A stretch of 64,000 nucleotides of DNA from positions 291,176-355,175 of the forward strand of contig NW_008246124.1 in NCBI RefSeq assembly GCF_000281045.1, given 5' to 3'. The notes beneath the pieces were generated by a model. It was not told the DNA's origin. It did no database searches and saw only the letters and a program-made list of their open reading frames with translations. This stretch comes from Saprolegnia diclina VS20. Its lineage: Eukaryota > Oomycota > Saprolegniomycetes > Saprolegniales > Saprolegniaceae. This document shows, in pieces, positions 33,901 through 45,900 of the stretch (positions within the stretch are counted from its first letter, which is position 1; each line of letters starts with the position of its first letter). The translations under genes and the position numbers were made by a program.

Positions 33901-36900
33901 ACCCTCGGCAAGTACACGGACGTAAACGTGAGTGTGTTTCTCGTCCAGTCCACGTCGACCGCGCAACTCGGCGTTCAGATTGCATCGATCCCGATGTTTG
34001 TTTCGTTTCCAGTCAACGATACGACGACCGTCGCGACTGTCTTGCTCCTCAACGACCAAACGTACCACGACCCTCCGCTCAGCTTTACAATCGGGCTTAC
34101 CCTCGTCGATGGCACGAACTCGTGTGCACTTGCTGCGCCAGCGCTAACGACAACGTCGGTGCTGATGCTCGGTCGAAACGTCGTGTCCCCGCCGGCGCCG
34201 CCGACGCAAATGCAAGTGGTTAGCGCTACCGGCGGCTCTCTGCGCCTGGCTTGGACGCCACCCACGTACACGGGAGGCTACAACCTTTCTGTGACAAGCT
34301 ACTTGGTGGTGCTGTCTGGGCCAGGCATCAACACGACGTCTCTGAACACTTCGCTGCCCACTGTCGACTTAAATGGTCTCGTGGCCAATGGAAACTACTC
34401 GGTTGCGGTGACGTCGGGCACCAACGTCTACGTCGGTGCGCCCAGTGAGACGGTGTACGTCCAGACAACGGCACCAACGCCACCGAGCCGCCCGCGCAAC
34501 GTCGTCTGTGCGAGTCAAACTGGTGGGAGCGTCACCGTTACATGGGCACCACCGCTCGACGCTGGTGGGTTGCCCATCTTGGGCTACAACATTTTGAACG
34601 CGCAGTCGACGAATTTGTCGTCCCTTGCACAAATGTACGATGGCACCTCGTTCACGTGGCGGGGCCTGATGCAGCTCACCCGGTATTCGTTGGTGCTTCA
34701 AGCCGTCAACAGCTTCAACATCGTTGGTGACGCGGTGAGCATCACCTGCACGACGGCGGTGGCAAACGTGCCCGCAACGCCGTTGGCGCCAGTGCTTGTT
34801 TCGGCGACGGGCGGTGCGATAACGGTGACGATGCCGAGCCCCGTGGACACGGGCGGCTTGCCACTCACACTCTACGTCCTGTATATCAACAGCGTCGCAC
34901 GTCCCAACCTGTTCACGCAAGTCTACAGCGGGTCCTCGCCTATCACAACCGCGTATGGCTTTGCAGCGGCCACAGCGTATGGGTTTCAATGCAGAGTTGG
35001 GAACGCTGCGGTATGCGTCCCGGTGGGCAGTACAAACTCCGTGGCTGACCGTTGCTATTGTAGGGCATGAGCGCGTCGTCAAGCACAGTCTTCATCTCGA
35101 CGCTAGCGGTAACGGCACCGTCGGGACCATTGGCGATCGCAGTCGCCGCACCCCCCACGGGGGGCGCCGTCGCACTGCGCTGGGCGCCGCCACTCGACTC
35201 GGGTGGCACTCCCATTACGGGCTACTTTGTGCGGCTCTACAACATGATCGATCTCGTCACGAACGCGCCGACTGTCGTGTATGAAAATGACTCGAGCCTC
35301 GCGCTTGAGACGACGATCTATGGTCTTGCGTCCAACACGACATACGCCTTCTCGGTTGTGGCAGTGACGCTTCTGAGTCACTGTTTGAACCCGTCGCTGA
35401 TCCAAGAAAGCTCTCGCGTCGTCGCGCGCACGGGCGTGTCGACCGTCCCATCGGCGCCGTTCTCGGTGTCGCTTCTGGCCGCAACGGGCGGCATGCTCTC
35501 GTTGGGCTGGAAGCCGCCGTTGGACAATGGCGGTACGCCAGTGGCTGTCTACTGGGTCCGCAACTCGACGAACGCCGTCGTGTGCACAACATCGACCGTC
35601 AGCTGCAGCGTCTACGGGCTATCTTCGCAGACGCTTTTCCGCTTTACCATTGTGGCAGTCAACAGTGTTGGGCAGTCGCCGCCAAGCAATACGCTCTCGG
35701 CCGCGACCCGCGAAGTCTCGGCGCCAAGTCCGTCGCTCAACGTGTCGGCGATATCGGTGGGTGCCGATGTGCTCTCGTTGACGTGGCTGTCGCCACTCGA
35801 CTCGGGCGGAGCGTCCATCGTCGGCTACACCGTGTATCGCGACGACGCACTCGTTGCATCTACGGGTCCGACACCGGCGGTCGTCGACCGCAGCGGCCTT
35901 TTAGCCAATACAACCTACCGGTACGCTATTCAAGCGTTGAACGGCCGACTGCCAGGAGTCATGTCGTCTGCGCTTCTCGTAACGACGGGCCCCGCCACGG
36001 CACCGTCGACGCCGACATCCATGACGTCATCGATTGGGGGTGGGAGCATCTCTGTGGCTTGGGGCGCGCCGACGTCGACCGGCGGTGTCGCCGACATGAC
36101 TACCGTGTGTCAGCTGTACTCCAACGAGACCGTGCTCCTTCAGCAACTGGTGGCGCAGCGTCCGCCGTGCCCCTTTGGGGCACTGGACCAGCGCACTGCG
36201 TACGAGATCGTCATTTTCAACAACAACACGGTCGGCGCCAGTGCGATCACGAGCCTCAATGTGATGACCAGCAGCGCGACACTACCGCAAGCACCACCAA
36301 CACCGATCATTCTCGACCACTCGGGCAGCGTAGCGACGCTGCAGGCAGTGGCACCTCGACAAACTGGCGGTCTCCCGATTCTCGTGATGAAGATCTACGA
36401 AGATGGGCAACTGCTCGGGAGCACCACCGCCGCGACGTTACTCCAGTGGACGTTGGTCAACCTCGTAGCAGACACGGCGTACGCGTTCCAGACGACGGCC
36501 GTCACGGGTGTCGGGGAGAGTCCGCTGAGCGCTCCCTTGCACTTTACAACTGGCCCCGTCGTCGCGCCTTCTGAACCACGCAACGTGTTGGTGGTCGACG
36601 TGAATACGACGAGCTTTGCGCTCAGCTGGCTACTGCCGCGCAACTCGGGCGGGCGGCTGCAGGAGCTGCAGTACAATGTAGTCGTCTTTGAGATGGTCAA
36701 CGATACACAAGTCGGTGTTGCTGTCGCTACGAGCACAGGGACGAGTGTCACCATCGGGAACCTACAAGACGCTACGACGTATGAGGTGACGCTTCAAGCT
36801 TCCAATAGCGCTGGTACAAGTGCGACGACCGCGCCGCTCAGTGTGACCACCGTGCCGCTCGCCAAGGGTGTGGGTGGCTGGGCGATCACCACCATGTCGG

Positions 36901-39900
36901 TGCTCTCGTCAGTAGGTACATTTAGTTTGCCTCTGGTGCGCACCAACGGGTCTTCGGACGCGCTTGTGCTCTCGGTCACGTGCGTCGGTGTCGGCATCAC
37001 ACCGTCGTGCCCGGCGCAGGTGACGCTGGCCAACTTGGTGACGTCGGCGTCGGTTCCGATTACGATTCCAGCCAGTAGCGTCTATGTGCCGAGCCAATCC
37101 ATTACAGTGACGCTGAGTGGCGACGGCGATAAGAACGGTGTCGACCCGTTGGCCACCACGGTAACGGTCGCCGTGGACTGTGAAATCAACGCCGGCGTCT
37201 TTTCGTTTGCCTCTGCGACGCAACTGGTTCGCGAAGATGCCGGCATCGTGTCGGTTCCCATTCTTCGCCGCCTCGGAGTGTCGACAGCGGTTGTCTGGAC
37301 CCCGTTGGACGTCTCTGCAAGTGTCGACGGGACGTCGTTGGCGGGCCTCGAGTATCAGATTCTGCCCAATCAACGCATCGCCTTTGCCGACGGCGCAACA
37401 ACGGCATCGCTGTCGGTCTCGATCGTCAACAACCAGCGTCCTTTCTTTCCCCGACGGTTTTTCTGCATCGGACTCCAAAAAGTCTCTGGTGGCGGCTACG
37501 TGAACGCCACGGGCAACGCGACGACATGCGTCACGATCTTCAACGACTGGACACCAATGGTGCCAAGCGCCGTGTCGGTCGCGTCCGTTAGCTACCAAGC
37601 CACCGGCGGCCTTTTGAACCTTACGTGGGCGTCGCCGGTCTACCTTGGCGGTATTGGTGTTACCGTGTCTCGGTATACCCTGCGCGTCGTATCGGCATCG
37701 GGACTGCACTCTGTGCTGACGACACCGACGAACGCGACAACGGCACTCGTCGGCAACCTCACCGAGCTCACAGCGTATACCGTGGGCATTGCTGCTGTCA
37801 ACGTTGTCGGCGTCGGGCCCGAAGCCAATGCGACGGCGTTGACCAGTTCGAGGTCCCTGCCAGGCCCCGTGGTGCAAATCAACCAAACCGCTGCCAGCGG
37901 CGGGTACGCCCAGTTGCAAATTTCAATACCGCTCGACACAGGTGGTGTCCCAATCACCAACTTTACCGTGTTTCTCTACAGTCCGAGCCGGAATGCGTTT
38001 ATCGTACGACGTCCACCCTTGCTTGAACGGAACTGCAGTGTGTCGTAGGCGCAAGACACGCGAGCCTCGCCCTCGTACATTGCGTACTTGCCTCAGTTTC
38101 AAAGCACCTACGTCGTTCAAATTCAGGTATGTTCCAAAGCCCGAAAGGAATCGAGTCAGTTCTCGCAGGTGGCCAACGCGGTGGGCTACAGCAACCTCAG
38201 GAGTAATTTTTCCGTCTTCACATCGGCAGCCACGTTGCCCGGTGCGCCACGGCTTGTGACGTCGCCAGTGCAAACGGGCGGTGCCATCACCCTGCGCTGG
38301 CTGCCACCGCTCGACACTGGTACGCACCCCTATATCGACTTAATGGTATTCACAGGTGCTAGGGGGCGTCAGCATTACGGGCTACAACGTCTACATGGCC
38401 TCGGACACGGGACTGGCGCTGTATACAACGACGACTGCAGCGACCGCGGTCATCGCGCCGCTTAGCCAGCTCACGACCTATCAGTTTGTCGTCGTGGCCC
38501 GCAACACACTCGGTGATGTTGTGCTGCCCGCGGTGGGGTCGATCGCGATGGGCACGGACGCCATTTCGACCAATGCGAGCACGCTCCAGTTGCTACCGGT
38601 TTATACGATCGAGATGGCCGTACGTTGTTCGATGTCGCCTCTGCGGGATGCCGATGTCGGTGATTAGGGCGGTTTGTGGCAACCGTCGCCGGTGCAAGCA
38701 CGAGCCAATACGATTCAGCTATCATCCGTGTACTCGGGACCATCGCTCAACGCACAGAGAATGGTGGCGCGTGGCACAGCGTCGGGGCTCTTTACCGTGG
38801 GAACGACGGTGGCAACGTTACCAGGGCCACCGCCAGCGCCATTGCGACTCGACTATGCATCGGGCAGCGTCGTTCAGCTGCAATTGCTCTCGCCGAGCGA
38901 CACGGGTAAGCTCTCAGCTTCTTCAGGATTGCTGTCAACGACGTGAGTGTAGGGGGTCTGCCCGTAACAGGCTATCGCATCTTTGTCAACAGCACGGAAG
39001 TGTCGGGTTTCAGCATCGTCTCGACGACAGTGTCTCGATCGTCGTCGCTGCAGATTGACCAGATCGCGCTTGTTCCGGGCTTTACGCCGTCGACAATCTA
39101 CAGCGTCTCGGTTGTCGCCATGACGCTCAAGTCGTCGTGCGAGGCGCTGAGTCTCGGCGTTGTTGGCGCAGCGACTCTGCTGCAAGCCAACACATCGACT
39201 CTGCCGCAGCCAGTGCTTTTGTTCACGAGCCCGCAAAGTACCGGCGGGGCGATCTACCTCGCGTGGTCGCCACCGATCGATCGGGGCGTCGGCCTGGATG
39301 TGCCGCTCACGTACACCCTGTCGATGGCGCCGTCGCTAACGCCTGTGTGGGCTGTTGTGGGCAACACCACGGGCACAACGTACTGGGTGCTCAACCTGCA
39401 GCCGGAAACGACGTATCTCTTCCAAATCGCCGTCGCGTCGCCCGTTGGCACGTCACAGAACGTCACGCAGGCGACGTTCGTCACGGCGGGGCTTTCGGCG
39501 CCGGGGCCCTGCGATCCACCCGTGTTGCTCAACCACACGGGCGGGTCGCTCACTGTGGGCTGGTCGCCCCCAGTGGACAACGGCGGCCGTCCCGTCATCA
39601 GCTACGTGATTCAAGTGCAAGGTATGACGGCAACGACGACGACAAGTGCACTGTTTGCAACGATCACGGGGCTCTTGGCGCAAACGACGTACAGCGTCCG
39701 CGTCAGTGCGATCAATATCATGGGCACCGGGGCCGCCAGCGTCTACGCGAGCTTCATGACGGGCAACCCGTCGCCAGCGGCCGCTCCATCGAGCCCCATC
39801 GTTGTCGGACAGTCGGGCGGCGCGGTCGTCTTGGCCTTCACACCGCCAGACGATACGGGCGGCGTTGCGCTCGCCAACATCTTTTACGCCGTGTACGCCA

Positions 39901-42900
39901 ACAACGTGCTGGTCGCCAACATTTCCCACGCCGAATACGTAGCCGCGCTTGCTGCGCCGACGACGACACCCAGTGCGTCGAGCCGCCGCCGCCGCCTCGC
40001 GGGATCCGCAGGCGGAGTCACGGTTGGCAATCTCAATCCGTCGACAAGCTACGTTTTTCAAGTGGTGACAGTGTCGAGCGCCGGCGGGTCTAGCCCGGGG
40101 TCAAGTCCTCAATCGGGGGCGACGTCGCCCCCCACCGCCCCCGGTACGCCGTCCGCACCAACCATTGCGGCTGTCACGGGGGGGACTATTGATTTTCGGT
40201 GGATTGCGGTTGTCGACACGGGGGGTAGTTCCATCACAAGCTACGTTCTTCGCGTCGTCAATACCGATACGTTTGCGTCTTACTCGTGCACGGGGCTCAT
40301 TTTCCGCTGCGTCATCGGCGGTCTTGACGGACTCTCGAGCTACACTGCGACGGTTCAAGCCACCAACAGCATCGGACCTTCGGCGCTGAGTGCGTCGACG
40401 CTGGTGAGTACGTCGGGAACAACACCGCCCTCGGTACCACAGCAACTGTCGCTTGTGAGTGGGACAACCGACACGCTCGTGCTCTCGTGGTTACCGCCGG
40501 TCGACACGGGCGGGTTCGCCATCACTGGCTACACCGTCTCGGTTGCTGCCAGCGGCACCTTTGTGACGACGCTTTCAGTCGCAGCACCGACAGATACGAC
40601 CAGTAGCGTGACAGCCACGATCTCGGGGCTGGCGTCGGCAACCGCGTACGCTGTTACTGTGGTCAGTATCACCGATCCTCGTTGTTGTTCTTACGTATTG
40701 TCGATATGTAGCAAGCCATAAACTTTGTCGTCGCCGGTGACACGACCGACGAGCTCGTCGTTGAGACCGTCGCGCTCCCAAACATGCCAGTGGCGCCCAC
40801 TGTCTTGTGTGGTACGTGGTACCTCGACTGTTGAGTGGCAGCTCATATATTTGGTAGTCGCACGCTCGTCGGTATCTTTGGTATGGACTGCGCAAGCTGC
40901 TGCGTATGCTTTGCAGCGAAGCGATGGGGCCGTCTTCCGGGACCTCAGGACGCAGTCGTTTGTCGATTCTGCCGTAGCCATCGGCGCGACGTACACGTAC
41001 GCGCTGCAGGTGCTGCAAGCGGACGGTGTCACGTGGAGTCGGTGGAGCTTTCCAGTGTCCGTGACAACTTTGCCGTCGCCGTCGTTGTACAGCAGTTGCG
41101 TGCTCTCGTCGACGCCGATCGTGCAGAGCAGGTACGACAACAACGCGCATGTCACCTGGCAGCTCGCACGGCCCCTCGGCCTCAACCAGCACACCGTGCT
41201 CGACGTACAATCGAGCTCTTCACAATGTTTCCACTCATGTTTACGTAGTTTTCGCTCTTCTCACTCGAGTGCAATCACGATGTTGTGGTCGTCACCGAGC
41301 TCGATTCGCTCAACCAGCCGACGACGCTGTGGCGCGGCGGGTGCCCACGGACCGGCGGTCTCACGCTCGTCTCGTCGCAAGCCAACACGGCGCTTCAGAT
41401 CGCGCTCACTTCGGATGCAACGGTCACGCGCGCCGGGCTCACGTTCACGTCGCGCGCTGTCAACATGTCGACGACCGTCGTTGCCAGCCGGGTGGCGTGT
41501 CCGTCGGTCGGCAACGTCGCGTGCGCTGGCAACGGTCTTTGCGCGGGCGCGTCGGGCAACTGTGTGTGCAGTATTGGTTTTACGGGCGAAGACTGCAGCC
41601 AGCGTATTTTTTGCGACGCCACGGTGGCCTCGACGCGGTGTCCAACGCTCATGGGCCTCGCGGGTGAAGTCATTGCTGTGGACCCCGCACAAGGCGACGA
41701 TACCCGCGGCACTGGCGAAATCATGGGCGTGACGGCGTCGGGCACGGCGAGCAAAGCCGTCCGGTCCATCCAACAAGCGTTGCGACTCTTCTCGGTCGAC
41801 GCGACGGTGCCAAAGACGCTGCTGTTGTACCCTGGCACGTACACGTCGCAGTCCAACTGCATGTGGGCGCTCTCCAACCGGAACCTCACCGTGCGGGGGC
41901 TCTTTGGCGCTGCATTCACCGTCATCTCATGTGCTACAGGCAGTGCGTGGCAGCTGCAAGGCGGCGAGCTCACGATTCACGGCGTTGGGCTCCAGGGCAG
42001 TCAATTGAGTATGGCGCAAGGCACCCTTCAAGTCCGATCGTGCTCTCTCAGTGGCGGCGCCAATGCCAACGGCGGCTGCATCTACGTCGACCACAGCACG
42101 TTAATGCTTCAGCAGTCGAACGTGACGGGCTGCCGCGCCCAGCGTGGCGGAGGCATCTATGCAATTCAGAGTACCTTGCGCATCACCGACGCGCTCATCT
42201 ATGGCAATACGGCGACGGGAGATGGCGGCGGTCTGTACCTCAGTAGCACGTCAACGGTCACCGGCACCAACGCTGTCGTGCACACCAACACGGCGTCAAA
42301 CTACGGAGGCGGCATCGCCATCGTCGGCACCGCAACGCTCCAAGGCACGACGGCCGCAGGCATCCACCTTCGAGGCAACACTGCGCAGACAGGCGGCGGT
42401 GTCAGTGTTGCAGGCGTTGGTCTCACCAGCACCAACCTGCTGGTTGATGCCAACCGCGGACTTGGCAACGGTGGCGGTGTCGCTGTCCAAACGAATGCAT
42501 TCGTGACCGACACGGCGTCACTTCTTGCGTCCAATGGCGCCAACGGCTTTGGTGGCGGCATCTACTCGGAGTCGAGTGGAACACTCTCGTTTACGGGGAC
42601 TGTGGTTGAAAGCAGCTCGGCAGGTACGAGCTCCCATGGTTAAAGTCTGTTACTTTGACGCATGTAGGACTTGGCGGCGGGGGCGTCGCGCTCAGCGGCA
42701 GCACGGGCGTACTGCGAGGTCTCCTCATCACCCAATGCTCCAGTCAGAGGCTCGGTGGCGGACTGCACGCAGTGAACTCCGCCTTTGCATTGCAGTCTGT
42801 GCTCCTCGACAGCAACACGGCGGCCACGAATGGTGGAGGTATCGCGTTACAAGCCTCGACGTGCACAGCTCAGAGCGTCACCACGAGCAACAACGTGGCC

Positions 42901-45900
42901 CAAGGCAACGGCGGCGGTGTCGCGCTCGTCGACAGCCGCGCGACGGGGTCGCTTTCCGTCACACTCGACTCGGCCGTCGGTGTTGGCGGAGGCGTGTATT
43001 TGAATGGCGCATCATCGCTCGTGTCGACGCTCGTTCGCAGCTGCTCGGCGTCCCAAGGGGGTGGTATCTTTGCCACGGCCAGCAGTGCAACTACTCTCCA
43101 GGCGCTCAACGGCGTCGTCGTGTCGCAGTGCTCGGCCGCAAGTCGCGGTGGCGGTCTCGCATTGGCTACCGTATTCGTTCAAATGACGGACGTTTCAATC
43201 GTCGACAACTCGGCGCCAACGGGTGGCGGTATCGATGTGTCAAGTGCGACGCTGACGGTCATGTCGACCACCACCCCGAGCTCCGTCGCCAGGAACCGCG
43301 CCACCCGCGGCGGTGGCGTCAGCTGCAGCGGCACCTCGTTTGTCAACAACCTCGCCGTCGCAAGCAACACAGCAACGACGATGGGGGGCGGTATGTTCCT
43401 GCAAGGCACGACAAGTCTCCTCAACGTTCGCGTCGATACGTGCTCGTCACTGGGCACCGGCGGCGGCCTTGCACTCTCCGGTGCGATCGTCTACCACACA
43501 ACGTCCTCCGTTCGGAGCTGCGTCGCGGCCAAGGGCGGCGGTCTCTACCTCGAGAGCTCTACGCTAACTCGGCAAAGCGCGTCGGCATCGACCAAACTCG
43601 TGATCGATGCCAACACGGCGACAGTCGAAGGCGGGAACGCGTACGTCGGGGGGCCGAGCCAGCTCATGTATGTTGCCTTCTCAGCGGGGCAAGCGCCCTT
43701 AGGCGGCAGCATCTCTTCTGTCGGTACCTCGGGCTCCTTGGCCCAGTGCACGATTGCAACGTCGACAGCGACGACTGGCGGCGGTGGCCTCCGTCTTCTT
43801 GACGGCACCTGGCAAATGGTCGACACCACTGTGTCGGGCAACGCGGCCAACCAAGGCGGCGGCCTGCATCTCAACAACTCGGTGCTCACCCACAGCAATC
43901 TCATTGTCTCGGCCAACCAAGCGGTCGACGTCGGCGGCGGCGTCGCCCTCTTTGGCGCCAGTCGCATCGTCGGCAACGGCGCCGTGTCGCAGGTGACGGC
44001 CAACACCATCCAAGGCCTCGGCGGTGCCAATGTCTATTGCGGCGGTGCTGCCAACGTCGCTTTGAGTGCGTTGCAGATCACAAACGCCCGCGCCAACCAA
44101 GGCGCGGGGATCTTTGTCGCTGCCGCGGCCGTCGTCGCGTTGAACAGCTGCGATTTGAATGGCAACACGGCGGATACGGCGGGTGGTGCCATCTACGGCG
44201 CAGCTCCGCTGCAAATTACCCTCACCAACTGCCAAGTGACGCGCAACACGGCGGTGCAAGGTGCCGCTGTGTTCCTTGGCGCCGGTCGTCTCGACGTTGT
44301 GTCGTCCGAGGTGTCGCAAAACGTTGGTACATCCGGGGGCGCCCTCTACCTCCAGGCCAGTACCCTCTCGGTAACGAGCTCGACAATGCTCTCCAATCAC
44401 GTTTCTGCGGGCGACGGCGGCGCCATCACCGCGCTGGCCTCGTCGCAGCTCACGCTGCGTTCCTCGAGTTTTGCTTGCAACGCAGCGACCGACGGCGGCA
44501 CACTCAGCATCTCGTCCCAGTCGTCGGGGATTGCGTCCGGTTGCACATTTTCGGGCACCGGCATCGGCGTCGATGGTGTCTCGTGCGTCAACAGCGACAC
44601 CAACCGCGGGGGTCTTGTTTACATCATCGGCCAGTCGTCCATGACTTTGGACTCGGGGTCGCGGCTGATGTACGCGAGCGCTACGTACGGTGGCGCGGTG
44701 TTTGTCTCGCAAGCCGTCGTGTCCATTTTGGCGAGCTCGGTGGCTAATAACACGGCGCTCCAATTTGGTGGTGCCGTGTATTTGGCCCAGGCGAACCTGA
44801 CGCTGACCAACTCGGACGTGGGTTACTGCAGTACGTTGACCATGAAGCTGCTTGGTGATACCAAGGGTTTTAACGTTGGGATTGTAGGCGCTATCTACGA
44901 CGGCGGTGCGGTCTACGTCACGGGCAAGTCGATGGCGACAGTTGCGACGACGACGGTGCACGACAACACGGTCACGAACGACGGCGGGGCGTTCCTTGTC
45001 GACATTGGCAGCAACCAACTCAAACTCACCAACTCGATTCTTCGCAACAACAAGGCGCTGCACTACGGCGGCGGTACATCACAGCGTCTCTTACATTGCA
45101 TCTCAATCGGCGGTGTAGGGGTCGCTGCCGGGCGCGACTCGGTCAACGAGTACGTCGGAACAAGCTTTGCCAGCAACGCGGCGGCGCTCGGTGGTGCCGT
45201 GTATGTGACCGACACGACCTGTCGCGCCACCGGGTGCGCATTTACCCAAAACCAAGCGGACGAAGGCGGCGGCGTCGCTGTCGATCGAAGTGGCATCGTG
45301 TTTGCAACGGCATCCACGTTCCAGAGCAACGACGCGGCGACCGACGGCGGCGGTCTCCTGCTCCTGCTCAAAGCCACGGCTTTCGTGACCAGCTGTGCAT
45401 TTGCCGAGAATTCGGGTGGCATGGGTGGTGCAATCGCCGCTGGGTCCTTGGCGTCGTTGACAACAACCAACACGACGTTCTACGCCAACCGCGCGTCGGG
45501 CCTCGGCGGAGCGCTGGCAGTCGTCGGCCTGGCAACCGTTCAAATGTCGGGGGCGAATCTGACGAGCAACCGCGCGACGGACGGCGCCGGCATTGGGCTC
45601 ACAACGTCGGCGTTGGTCAACGTCAGCGACAGCACCCTGCGTGACAACGTAGCGCGATTCCGCGGCGGTGGGATTTATCTGACAGTTGCGTCCGCCAAGC
45701 AGCTGGCGCGCCTCCGTATCGAAAACAACCAAGCGCTCAGCGGCGGCGGCGTCTTTTGGTTCGTCGGCACGCCCGTCTACGCATGCGACGACTGCCAAAT
45801 TGGCGGCAATACAAAGTACGACGTCGCCACCGACTCGAGTCAGTTCGACGTCCTCTGGTGGCCATCCAATGCGTCCAGCGCGCTGAGTTTGACTCAAGTG

